DNA of 34,104 bases from a virus: IMG/VR virus record IMGVR_UViG_3300037587_001035, positions 1 through 34,104 of that record; one strand, given 5' to 3'. Position numbers and translations under genes: made by a program. How positions within the stretch are numbered: position 1 is the first letter of the stretch; each line of letters begins with the position of its first letter. The notes under the pieces were generated by a model. That model searched no databases. It worked only from the letters and a program-made list of their open reading frames with translations, and was not told where the DNA came from. Shown in pieces: positions 14,227 to 20,211 of this stretch.

Positions 14227-14363
14227 ATACTAAAAAAGTCGTTGAGACAGTCGCTCAAGCTTACATGAAAGTTCACAAAAAAACTTGCCCTTACTGTTCA
14301 GACTTGGAGGCCAAAATTATTCAGCACGTTTTTGAAACTTTGAGGAGGAGTAAAGCTAAATGA
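14223..14363 (+). CDS. Helical microprotein with CxxC, 46 aa
   Basis: The start at ATG 14223 overlaps the upstream TGA. The product is a helix (KKVVETVAQAYMKVHK), a TCPYCSDLE knuckle and a second helix with His (KIIQHVFETLRR). H-x4-C-x2-C...H could form one zinc site, and CPYC alone could be a redox pair. The 3' end carries GAGGAGGAG, the ribosome-binding site for the next gene. Confidence 0.55.
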   Translation: MNTKKVVETVAQAYMKVHKKTCPYCSDLEAKIIQHVFETLRRSKAK

Positions 14364-14467
14364 TTCCTTGGTATTGTCCGACTTGCAAAATAAAGCACAG
14401 AAAAAAGCCAGTTTGTTTTTTCCTTGATCAAGAAAAATATTTCGAGTGGGTTAGGAGGAGAAAATGA
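14360..14467 (+). CDS. Zinc-knuckle microprotein, 35 aa
   Basis: ATG 14360 (ATGA). The product starts WYCPTCKIKHRKKPVC: C-x2-C-x3-H-x5-C, a compact knuckle. A helix with basic residues (EWVRRRK) follows. A strong ribosome-binding sequence (GAGGAGTAAAGCTAA before ATG) precedes it, and AGGAGGAG near its end serves the next gene. Confidence 0.6.
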   Translation: MIPWYCPTCKIKHRKKPVCFFLDQEKYFEWVRRRK

Positions 14468-14553
14468 TTAACGATAACGATTACAACGAGGCAATAGCTA
14501 GATGGAATAAAATCCTCAAAGCACTATTCAAAAAATGGGAGGAGGAGACTTGA
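14464..14553 (+). CDS. Helical microprotein, 29 aa
   Basis: ATG 14464 overlaps the previous TGA and has AGGAGGAG 4-11 nt upstream. The 29-residue product is one amphipathic helix (YNEAIARWNKILKALFKKW) with an acidic end. No metal ligands. Coupling on both sides is the main support. Confidence 0.45.
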   Translation: MINDNDYNEAIARWNKILKALFKKWEEET

Positions 14554-14657
14554 AACTTTGCTATGAGTGCGTTAATTACAATCATGTCGATTGTAGAGAA
14601 GGCAAGTTTGATCGATACAAGAATATTCAACACTGTGGATGCAAGCATAAAAAATGA
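14550..14657 (+). CDS. Zinc-finger microprotein, 35 aa, TTG start
   Basis: TTG 14550 overlaps the upstream TGA (TTGA) and follows GGAGGAGG by a few bases. The product has LCYECVNYNHVDC and, 16 residues later, HCGCKHKK. Cys and His are dense (five Cys, three His), enough for one or two zinc sites. It ends in the ATGA overlap of the next gene. Confidence 0.55.
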   Translation: MKLCYECVNYNHVDCREGKFDRYKNIQHCGCKHKK

Positions 14658-14833
14658 AACATATCTGTCCTAAATGTGGCAACGGTTGGAATTGTATTCA
14701 TCCAGAATTTTGTGACGTTGATAGTGTGGGCTTGACGTGTCCAATTTGCAACGCTGAGGAGCACGACTACAATCCTGATACGCATATCAAATCTCCTGGA
14801 GCTTTCAAAAGATGGAAGGAAAAAAATGTCTGA
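14654..14833 (+). CDS. Zinc-ribbon protein, 59 aa
   Basis: ATG 14654 (ATGA). The product has HICPKCGNGWNC, then EFCDVD, then LTCPICNAEEHD. Two CxxC knuckles with 20 residues between, plus extra Cys and His, give a ribbon that may bind two metals. The C-terminus is basic (FKRWKEK). Confidence 0.65.
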   Translation: MKHICPKCGNGWNCIHPEFCDVDSVGLTCPICNAEEHDYNPDTHIKSPGAFKRWKEKNV

Positions 14834-14972
14834 ATGGCATACAACAAAGCCACTGACAAAATTTGTAGAGTGTCCTCACTGTCAAGAGCTCGTTTTGGTC
14901 CATTGGGGCTCATTCTTAGGTTGTGGGAAAAAATGTCCAAATTGCAAAAAAGTTTTTCATAACTCCGATTAG
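14826..14972 (+). CDS. Zinc-ribbon protein, 48 aa
   Basis: ATG 14826 lies 8 nt inside the preceding gene. The product has VECPHCQELVLVHWG and KKCPNCKKVFH, a textbook ribbon with strands between the knuckles (C-x2-C-x16-C-x2-C). It ends in TAG, unlike most neighbours. Confidence 0.65.
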   Translation: MSEWHTTKPLTKFVECPHCQELVLVHWGSFLGCGKKCPNCKKVFHNSD

Positions 14973-14974
14973 AA

Positions 14975-15091
14975 ATGAAGGCATTTCCATTATTAGAAAA
15001 TAGGCTCTGTCAGTCTTGTTGTCCCTTTGAAGTCATGGGATTCCTCAGAGACAATCAAATAGTCTGTGATTACTGTCATGCCAAAAATTAA
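14975..15091 (+). CDS. Zinc-ribbon microprotein, 38 aa
   Basis: ATG 14975 starts 3 nt after the previous TAG. The product has RLCQSCCPFEV and, about 16 residues later, IVCDYCHAKN: two CxxC pairs with an extra Cys. It overlaps the methyltransferase start by 14 nt. Confidence 0.6.
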   Translation: MKAFPLLENRLCQSCCPFEVMGFLRDNQIVCDYCHAKN

Positions 15092-15746
15092 TAACCGTCC
15101 TGGAAATTCTAATTTTGTGGATTGGCCAGACAAAAAATACAAAATCATCTATGCAGATCCTCCGTGGCTCTACGGCAAATTTTCAAACACTGAGGGCTCC
15201 AGGCTCTACAACTACGATCCTAAATTCAAAATAACTCCTTATGATGGCATGAAGCTAAAAGATATCGTAGCTTTGCCAGTCAAGTCCATCGCTGAAAAAG
15301 ATTCAGTCCTTTGTTTGTGGGTAACTATGCCAATGCTCAAAGAGGTTATTGACGCAAAACTCATGGAAGCTTGGGGTTTTAGCTACAAAGTTGTCCTATT
15401 TACCTGGGTTAAACTGAATAGAAACAAGGGAGGTTACTTTACCGGGCTCGGAGGTTACACACGATCAAACGCTGAGCTTGTTCTAGTTGGAACGAGAGGC
15501 AAAGGAATCAAGGTTAAGAACAAAAAAATTTCTCAAATAATTGCCTCTCCCTTTACATCACACTCCAAAAAGCCTGATAGTGTGAGAGTCAAGATCGTTA
15601 AATTATTTGGAGACTTGCCAAGGATCGAGCTGTTCGCACGCACTCAGATCCATAATTGGGACACATGGGGCAACGACCAAAAGCTTAATTTGCAACCCCT
15701 TGAGAATTATTCCTTGGAGGATGCGAGTGATTCCAGAAGGAAATAA
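15078..15746 (+). CDS. MT-A70 family DNA adenine N6-methyltransferase, 222 aa
   Basis: The catalytic motif DPPW is at residues 27-30, preceded by the strand YKIIYA. Downstream, LWVTMPML, a YTRSNAELVLVGTRG strand-turn, and the HSKKPDSVR...IELFAR segment complete the MT-A70 fold. The family transfers a methyl group from S-adenosylmethionine to adenine N6. Phage and archaeal-virus copies modify genomic DNA, usually to evade host restriction. ATG 15078 is preferred to GTG 15066 because DPPW then sits at the usual distance from the N-terminus. No cognate restriction nuclease lies next to it. It is embedded in the microgene array, so probably early expressed. Confidence 0.85.
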   Translation: MPKINNRPGNSNFVDWPDKKYKIIYADPPWLYGKFSNTEGSRLYNYDPKFKITPYDGMKLKDIVALPVKSIAEKDSVLCLWVTMPMLKEVIDAKLMEAWGFSYKVVLFTWVKLNRNKGGYFTGLGGYTRSNAELVLVGTRGKGIKVKNKKISQIIASPFTSHSKKPDSVRVKIVKLFGDLPRIELFARTQIHNWDTWGNDQKLNLQPLENYSLEDASDSRRK

Positions 15747-16170
15747 CTACAAAGGCACGACTGTCGATGGACCACACTCACGAGCTGACGTTGAGGCTAT
15801 GCTTGAGAAACAAGGCGTTCATAATTTCGCCTGGAAAAGAGAAGATCCTGAGAATACCTATCTAATGTTTGAAAAAAAATTTAGAGCTATGACAAAATCT
15901 TTGTTCTACAAGGTCCAAGTGCCATTCGTTGAGAAATACAGTCCACAAAAACAACCAATCTATGACGAAAAAAGATCCTATCGATTCTTTTTCCATATCT
16001 TTAAGTCAATGCTACTCAATGAACAAATCGGCATGGACTTTGAAATGATTTTCACTAATTATCTAGTGATTGGCAAGCTACCGGACGGCTCTCCAATGAC
16101 AATTCAAGATAAAGTTTCTCTTGCACTAATGGATAACAAAAATCCGGCACTGGAGTTTAACGAGAAATGA
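15721..16170 (+). CDS. Conserved-looking phage hypothetical protein, 149 aa
   Basis: The product has a helix with DVEAMLEKQGVHNFAW, a charged strand region (TYLMFEKKFRAM), and a helical C-terminal part with YRFFFHIFKSMLLNEQIG and TNYLVIGKLPDGSPM. The pattern 'helix ending in a G, aromatic strand, then R-x-x-F/W helix, then a loop with L-P-D-G' resembles an uncharacterised phage family I recall. I cannot name it. ATG 15721 is chosen because an upstream ATG at 15607 would overlap the methyltransferase extensively. GGAGG lies immediately upstream. ATGA couples it to the next gene. Confidence 0.6.
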   Translation: MRVIPEGNNYKGTTVDGPHSRADVEAMLEKQGVHNFAWKREDPENTYLMFEKKFRAMTKSLFYKVQVPFVEKYSPQKQPIYDEKRSYRFFFHIFKSMLLNEQIGMDFEMIFTNYLVIGKLPDGSPMTIQDKVSLALMDNKNPALEFNEK

Positions 16171-16397
16171 AGTTAATCACTAGAACATCACACCTAATCC
16201 AGTTATCCGATAAAGTAATGAATCTCGCTATGAAAGCTTACATCACTTCTGGCAATCAAAAGACTGTCCTCAAAGTCCGTCAGATGCAAGACATTTTTCT
16301 CGACAACTTAAAGAAAATGACAGATCCTAAAACAGTAGCTAAGTTGGATCAAGAGGCTATGTTTAATTTTTACAAGGCAAAGGCGTTAAAGAAATGA
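16167..16397 (+). CDS. Helical protein, 76 aa
   Basis: ATGA start. An all-helical, basic product: LIQLSDKVMNLAMKAYITSG, KTVLKVRQMQDIFLDNLKKM, then a C-terminal helix. No metal ligands or catalytic motif. It is probably a small adaptor or regulator. Confidence 0.55.
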   Translation: MKLITRTSHLIQLSDKVMNLAMKAYITSGNQKTVLKVRQMQDIFLDNLKKMTDPKTVAKLDQEAMFNFYKAKALKK

Positions 16398-16564
16398 TAC
16401 ATCTCGATATCAATCTCAAAATAGCTAATCTAATCAAAGAACGTCATAAAGCACTCCTCAATGATATTTTAGAATATAATAAAATTGAGCTAGATGCAAC
16501 GGACATGATTTCTGAAAAGGATTTTCTCGAAGGGCTCGCTAAATTATTGGAGGTCCAACTTTGA
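16394..16564 (+). CDS. Helical protein, 56 aa
   Basis: ATG 16394 overlaps the previous TGA. The product is a two-helix protein (NLKIANLIKERHKALLNDIL; EKDFLEGLAKLLEVQL). Near its 3' end GGAGG supplies the ribosome-binding site for the TTG start of the next gene, with which its stop overlaps (TTGA). Family unknown. Confidence 0.5.
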   Translation: MIHLDINLKIANLIKERHKALLNDILEYNKIELDATDMISEKDFLEGLAKLLEVQL

Positions 16565-16857
16565 TTCTCACTAAACTAATTTATCCCAAATATTACAGAG
16601 TTTATCGCATACCACAAACGTCAGAAATAGATTTTGAAACAATGAAAAAAAAGAACTATACCGAAGAAGCTATCGAATTTTTTGAGATACACAATAACAA
16701 TTACGCCTCTGGATTCACAGAAACAATCGACATAACACTCAATCGATGGCTTGAGGAGAACGAGGAGAAAATATCTATCGTTGATATCAAATATCAAGGA
16801 TATGCTGACGACAACTGCAATATGTCGGCCTTGATAATGTATAGGAAATTGGCATGA
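16561..16857 (+). CDS. Hypothetical protein, 98 aa, TTG start
   Basis: TTG 16561 overlaps the upstream TGA and has GGAGG about 9 nt before it, which decides the start. The product begins with LTKLIYPKYYRVYRIP, has a helix (EEAIEFFEIHNNN), and ends with a strand (ISIVDIKYQGY) and an MSALIMYRK strand. Mixed alpha/beta. No recognisable motif. Confidence 0.55.
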   Translation: MILTKLIYPKYYRVYRIPQTSEIDFETMKKKNYTEEAIEFFEIHNNNYASGFTETIDITLNRWLEENEEKISIVDIKYQGYADDNCNMSALIMYRKLA

Positions 16858-16958
16858 CTCCTAAGTATTGCATTAATTGTAATTGTAAAAACAAAAAGAC
16901 GGCCATGACGTGCTCTCAGTGTGGCTCTAACGCCTTCGCCTGGAAGAAAATGAAATGA
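16854..16958 (+). CDS. Zinc-ribbon microprotein, 34 aa
   Basis: ATG 16854 (ATGA). The product has KYCINCNCKNKK and, 8 residues on, MTCSQCGSNAFAW. This is a perfect short ribbon like those of ribosomal and Rpb9-type ribbons. Basic residues flank both knuckles. Coupled to the next gene by ATGA. Confidence 0.65.
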   Translation: MTPKYCINCNCKNKKTAMTCSQCGSNAFAWKKMK

Positions 16959-17158
16959 AAAGATTTTGGGCCGACTATACAAGAGTTACAAAAAAACCAA
17001 TTAGAGGCATGAGAGCATTAAGCAAAAACGGCAACGTGTTAGAGTTTAACGGAAAAAAATGGGAGCGTTTTATTATCGCTCGGTATGCTCAAGTGGCCGT
17101 CCTTAGCACTGGAAAACTTTACAAGTATAACGGCACACGATGGAAGATAATGAAATGA
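16955..17158 (+). CDS. Small basic beta protein, 67 aa
   Basis: ATG 16955 (ATGA). The product has two similar halves: NVLEFNGKKWERF and KLYKYNGTRWKIM, each a strand, an N-G turn and a K/R-W strand. This internal repeat is of the kind seen in small beta-propeller- or SH3-like repeats. No metal site. Nucleic-acid binding is possible given the charge. Confidence 0.55.
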   Translation: MKRFWADYTRVTKKPIRGMRALSKNGNVLEFNGKKWERFIIARYAQVAVLSTGKLYKYNGTRWKIMK

Positions 17159-17313
17159 CTCCTAAAATGCAAAGTAGATTAGAGAGATTCAAGTTAAAGA
17201 TGAGTAACCCCATGTATTATCTCAGACAGTCAAATTGTGCAAGCACGCAAGATTGTCCCTTTTGTGGAGGCACAGCCGGAGATCACGATGAGGATTGCGA
17301 GCTTGACAATTAA
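17155..17313 (+). CDS. Small zinc-binding protein, 52 aa
   Basis: ATG 17155 (ATGA). The N-terminal half is a basic helix (QSRLERFKLKM). The C-terminal half has SNCASTQDCPFCGG and, with H and C further on, DHDEDCELD: four to five Cys plus a His, probably one zinc. The last bases overlap the start of the next gene. Confidence 0.5.
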   Translation: MTPKMQSRLERFKLKMSNPMYYLRQSNCASTQDCPFCGGTAGDHDEDCELDN

Positions 17314-17713
17314 ACTCCTGAATCTAAGAGAGGCCGTTCATTACTTTACTGAAAAATACGGAGGAGCTCTCATTGACACTATTGAGACGGATAACTCTCC
17401 TATCTGTCATGTCGTAGAGCGAGAAGGAACGAAATACTATATCACCTTCAAACGAAAATGGTTTATCACGTTTGGCAAAAGATTCCTTGGCCATCACGAA
17501 CTCGGCTGTGGTATGGATGCCTCACTCATGGAACGAGCTTTCAAGGACAAAGCTACAATAGTTTTCATCTTTGACACTAAAGCTGAATATCGAATACACT
17601 CAGAAGATTACAAACAATTTGTCGAAGTCAATAAGACATACCATTACTTAGAGACTGGAGACAAAGCACAAAAGGCAAGCGTCCCTGAAAGTATCTTGGC
17701 GAAAATGATATGA
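17288..17713 (+). CDS. Hypothetical protein, 141 aa
   Basis: The product begins with a helix (LTIKLLNLREAVHYF), continues with a beta meander (CHVVEREGTKYYITFKRKWFITF), then a helix after GCGMDASLMERAF and a strand with FIFDTKAEYRI. The E...K/F-x-R strand pair followed by 'F-D-T-K' could be an endonuclease-like core but no convincing catalytic set is visible. ATG 17288 is chosen; TTG 17303 is an alternative. It is the last gene before the ParB-like gene and is not tightly coupled to it. Confidence 0.5.
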   Translation: MRIASLTIKLLNLREAVHYFTEKYGGALIDTIETDNSPICHVVEREGTKYYITFKRKWFITFGKRFLGHHELGCGMDASLMERAFKDKATIVFIFDTKAEYRIHSEDYKQFVEVNKTYHYLETGDKAQKASVPESILAKMI

Positions 17714-17731
17714 CTAAACTCATACGATCGC

Positions 17732-17738
17732 TTTTATA
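17732..17738 (+). promoter_or_regulatory. Possible TATA element for the ParB-like gene
   Basis: TTTTATA sits 23-29 nt before TTG 17761, in a 47-nt spacer between genes, matching the geometry of other promoters here. The spacer has no Shine-Dalgarno at proper distance, so a leaderless TTG-started transcript is possible. Confidence 0.35.
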
Positions 17739-17760
17739 GAGCCGATGTAAAAATCGAATA

Positions 17761-18537
17761 TTGGAGATATTGCAAAAGGGAGCACTTCCTCAGACGGAGA
17801 CTCACGTTAAACGCTCAAAACAATTATTCGATACTGGAGAAATCAAGCTCTCTCTGAAATGGGTTGAGGTTGTCCCAAGGCCGACACTCGAAGAAATGGA
17901 TCACATGACGCAATCCATTAAAAAATACGGACTAAAGAATCCGGTGACAGTTGATCAAAATTTAATGTTAATTGACGGCTACTCTCGTTATAAAATTTGT
18001 AAAAGAACTAACACTCCTCTTGAATATGAAGTCAGATACTTTGCTGACGATAAAGCTCGGAGAGACTTTGTTTTAATTTCAAACGTTGACAGACGGCACT
18101 TGAAGGCTTTTGACAGAGTGAGATTATTTCGCTATATCCTAATTGAGGAGCAAGCCGAAGCTAAAAAGAGGCAAGCACACAATATCGAAATTGGCCGAGC
18201 ACGTCCGAGGCCAACTGGCGACAGAGTAACAAAGCACGAAAATTTATCAATGCACAGATTCGCTAAAAAGATTGGAGTTGGAGAAGGGACAGCAAAGAGA
18301 GCTCTTGTTATTTTAGACGAAGGCTCTCCAAAAGAGCTCACTATGGTCAAGAAGGGCATTATCTCAATTACAACGATGTATCAAACAATTCAATCCAGAA
18401 AACGAAGAATGGATGAGAGACTCATGCCTTGCAAGATTACAATCTATAACAAATACACTGAGAAAACAACTGTTATCGAAAAAAAATTCACTAGGGATTT
18501 ATTGGATCAAACTCTGGCCTACTTGAGAAGAACATGA
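17761..18537 (+). CDS. ParB-like DNA-binding protein, 258 aa
   Basis: Residues 30-110 form a ParB/Sulfiredoxin-type domain: a strand KLSLKWVEVV, the helix MTQSIKKYGL, a strand NPVTV, and IDGYSRYKI with the DGYSRY signature (72-77). Residues about 165-215 are a helix-turn-helix (FAKKIGVGEGTAKRALVIL), then KGIISITTMYQTI, the standard ParB order. In plasmids and phages ParB binds centromere-like repeats; many stand-alone virus copies act as regulators. No ParA ATPase is visible. The repeats 1 kb downstream (19357-19682) are an obvious candidate site. The start is TTG and thus uncertain. ATGA couples it to the next gene. Confidence 0.8.
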   Translation: MEILQKGALPQTETHVKRSKQLFDTGEIKLSLKWVEVVPRPTLEEMDHMTQSIKKYGLKNPVTVDQNLMLIDGYSRYKICKRTNTPLEYEVRYFADDKARRDFVLISNVDRRHLKAFDRVRLFRYILIEEQAEAKKRQAHNIEIGRARPRPTGDRVTKHENLSMHRFAKKIGVGEGTAKRALVILDEGSPKELTMVKKGIISITTMYQTIQSRKRRMDERLMPCKITIYNKYTEKTTVIEKKFTRDLLDQTLAYLRRT

Positions 18538-18953
18538 GCTTACCAAGAGGATTCGGTTATAGTGAGGATGAATTTCAAAAATGGAAAAAAGAGAGAGAAT
18601 TTAACGAGAGAGATCCTCCTCGAAAAAAATGTATTTTAGGAAAAGTCTGTGACGATTCTTACAAAAGTGAGAGATGCACAGTTCATAAGTGGACTTGGAA
18701 ACATGACGAGGCTTGGATGCTAATTAGAATATTTCTCTTTGTAGTAATCGGAGGCACAATCTTACTTGCGTGTATTGCTATTGGCCTCTATTTTGTAGAT
18801 ATGGAAGCTGAGCCCTATATGAAAAACATTGACGGTTATAATTGCAAACAGCTAGCCGAATATGTAGCTAATCTCAATCCTCAGTATAGATACGCTGAAC
18901 ATCGATACGAATGGCTTTGTGTGAATGAGCAAGTCAAAGAGTTTCAAGGATGA
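18534..18953 (+). CDS. Single-pass membrane protein with Cys-rich N-terminus, 139 aa
   Basis: The N-terminal 60 residues are charged and contain CILGKVCDD and SERCTVHKW, a possible zinc site (three Cys, one His). Residues about 62-91 are a long membrane helix (LIRIFLFVVIGGTILLACIA and beyond). The C-terminal 45 residues are polar with two Cys. With a cytosolic zinc site and an outside tail it could be a receptor-exclusion or anchoring protein; this is inference. ATGA coupling to the ParB-like gene. Confidence 0.6.
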   Translation: MSLPRGFGYSEDEFQKWKKEREFNERDPPRKKCILGKVCDDSYKSERCTVHKWTWKHDEAWMLIRIFLFVVIGGTILLACIAIGLYFVDMEAEPYMKNIDGYNCKQLAEYVANLNPQYRYAEHRYEWLCVNEQVKEFQG

Positions 18954-19168
18954 TTACAGAAGAACATCTCAAGCACTGGCTCAAAGAGATTGATTGGCAA
19001 CTCACCGGACTCAGAAAAGAACTAGCGAGAGCCGATGGAATTATCACCGGAGTCCAAATTACTGACAAATTATTCTTCTCCTTTAGTTACGCAAACGAAA
19101 AATCAGGCACTATCGAACATCTTATCAAGATGATAAGAGACGATATGAAGAACGATCTTAACACTTAA
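18950..19168 (+). CDS. Hypothetical helical protein, 72 aa
   Basis: ATG 18950 overlaps the previous TGA. The product is mostly helical: EEHLKHWLKEIDWQLTGLRK, then a beta strand (DKLFFSFSYA), then a helix with IEHLIKMIRDDM. Family unknown. It is the last gene of the coupled array. Confidence 0.55.
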   Translation: MITEEHLKHWLKEIDWQLTGLRKELARADGIITGVQITDKLFFSFSYANEKSGTIEHLIKMIRDDMKNDLNT

Positions 19169-19192
19169 TTCAAAACACTAGAATACTAGCCT

Positions 19193-19285
19193 ATGTATGG
19201 CTGTCCCTTCTGCAAAGAGCCCTTCAATACTATCTTAGAGACTAAAAAGCACTGTGAGGCTAAGCATAAGCTTTGGCTCAAATAA
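19193..19285 (+). CDS. C2H2 zinc-finger microprotein, 30 aa
   Basis: ATG 19193 to TAA 19285 encodes a complete classical C2H2 finger in 30 residues: C4-x2-C7-x12-H-x4-H (GCPFCKEPFNTIL, then KKHCEAKH). It stands alone, 24 nt after the array, with no strong TATA element visible (ACTTAATT at 19162-19169 is 24-31 nt upstream). A free-standing single finger can bind DNA weakly or a protein partner. It lies directly before the noncoding repeat region, so it could act there. Confidence 0.6.
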   Translation: MYGCPFCKEPFNTILETKKHCEAKHKLWLK

Positions 19286-19356
19286 CACTGACTCAATCAT
19301 CTTAAATCCATATTCTCTCATTTACAGCAATCAGAGGAGTCATTTTCGATTCACAT

Positions 19357-19682
19357 CGCAATACCTCCTTATTGTAATAATTGGCTCCTCTGCATATTAC
19401 TCTTAAATAAAACTAATAATCATTATAGCCTGGAGGTATTGCTCTGTCGAGGAGTCTGATTATTGGTCATGCTTTGATTAGTCTGAATGTATCTGAGAAT
19501 TGGGGCAATCCCTCCAATCTATACTCTTTATTTCACAATCTTTTAACAAGAGACTAGTAATCTAATCACGGAGGTATTGTGTTACGAGCCGTGAATGGGT
19601 TAGTAAGTAATCTCCTATTCAGACAACTCGGCTCAGTATATGCCCCAATTTGTCATTAGAGCATTAGAATCACAATACCTCC
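19357..19682. repeat. Five CAATACCTCC-type repeats in alternating orientation (candidate packaging site or origin)
   Basis: GCAATACCTCC occurs on + at 19358-19368. Its complement GGAGGTATTGC is at 19432-19442. A variant GCAATCCCTCC is at 19505-19515 (+). GGAGGTATTGTG is at 19570-19581 (complement of CACAATACCTCC), and CACAATACCTCC is at 19671-19682 (+). Orientations alternate and steps are about 75, 73, 65 and 101 bp. GAGGAGTC-type words (19334-19341, 19449-19456; complement CTCCTCTG at 19385-19392) form a second set. The 476-nt interval 19286-19761 holds no gene on either strand that I could support. Being directly upstream of the small terminase it may be the packaging recognition region, or a ParB-bound origin. 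Confidence 0.75.
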
Positions 19683-19712
19683 AATTTACGTCCAAATTAG
19701 GTCCAAATTAGA
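19680..19712 (+). repeat. Triple 11-bp repeat beside the terminase promoter
   Basis: TCCAATTTACG (19680-19690), TCCAAATTAGG (19691-19701) and TCCAAATTAGA (19702-19712) follow one another without gap. The period of 11 bp is one helical turn, so a protein could bind three times on one DNA face. The first copy overlaps the last CACAATACCTCC repeat. The array ends just before the class II promoter box. Confidence 0.65.
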
Positions 19713-19713
19713 C

Positions 19714-19727
19714 TAGAAAACTATACG
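19714..19727 (+). promoter_or_regulatory. Class II promoter box for the terminase operon
   Basis: TAGAAAACTATACG is identical to 22103-22116 before the 22135 gene. The CTATAC core is 36-41 nt before the ATG at 19762, longer than in the other copy (20-25 nt), implying a short leader or a second TATA element (TAAATACG at 19730-19737). Confidence 0.55.
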
Positions 19728-19761
19728 GCTAAATACGAATAGAGCGTTATTCTATATCTGC

Positions 19762-20211
19762 ATGACCACGCAATATGAGACGAAGCTTAGACGTGATAAA
19801 GTCTCTGAATGTTTATCCAAGGGCCTTCATAGTCCGGCATTAATAGTTAAAAAATTAGAAAAAGATTTCAAGATTCCTCCAGGGGACCATCAAAAATTTT
19901 ACAAAAGAATTGACAACGATCTCAGATGGATGCGTAAAGATTCTATCCAGTGGCTCCAAGGCCACACGCTAGACGGCTATGTTTATGAGACACGCATGGC
20001 CATCTCGCAATTACGAGACATTGAATCTGAGTTACAAGAGATGAGAGAAAAACAAAAAGAGGGAGGAGAAATACCTGATCGATTAAAAATTATGGCCGAG
20101 CTTAAAGATACAATCAATCTTCGATGGGTAATGCAAGGAGACGGACCTACACTAATGAATCTTAATTTGAAACATGGCAAGGACACACAAAACTCCAAAC
20201 AAACTAAATGA
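19762..20211 (+). CDS. Probable terminase small subunit, 149 aa
   Basis: The N-terminus has a helix-turn-helix-like region (KVSECLSKGLHSPALIVKKL), followed by a long coiled-coil region (ISQLRDIESELQEMREKQKE) and a C-terminal Lys/Asn-rich segment. DNA-binding N-terminus plus oligomerising middle is the arrangement of small terminases. The gene precedes and overlaps the large terminase by 38 nt. It lies just downstream of the repeat region that it may bind. There is no diagnostic signature, so the call rests on layout and position. Confidence 0.7.
   Translation: MTTQYETKLRRDKVSECLSKGLHSPALIVKKLEKDFKIPPGDHQKFYKRIDNDLRWMRKDSIQWLQGHTLDGYVYETRMAISQLRDIESELQEMREKQKEGGEIPDRLKIMAELKDTINLRWVMQGDGPTLMNLNLKHGKDTQNSKQTK

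Noticed and set aside
17710-17739. A 9-codon frame with ATGA overlap
   Set aside because: Too short and with no recognisable feature; treated as spacer before the ParB-like gene.
19286-19761. CRISPR array in the repeat region
   Set aside because: Repeats are only 11-12 bp, alternate in orientation and have spacers of 54-90 bp with no uniform length.
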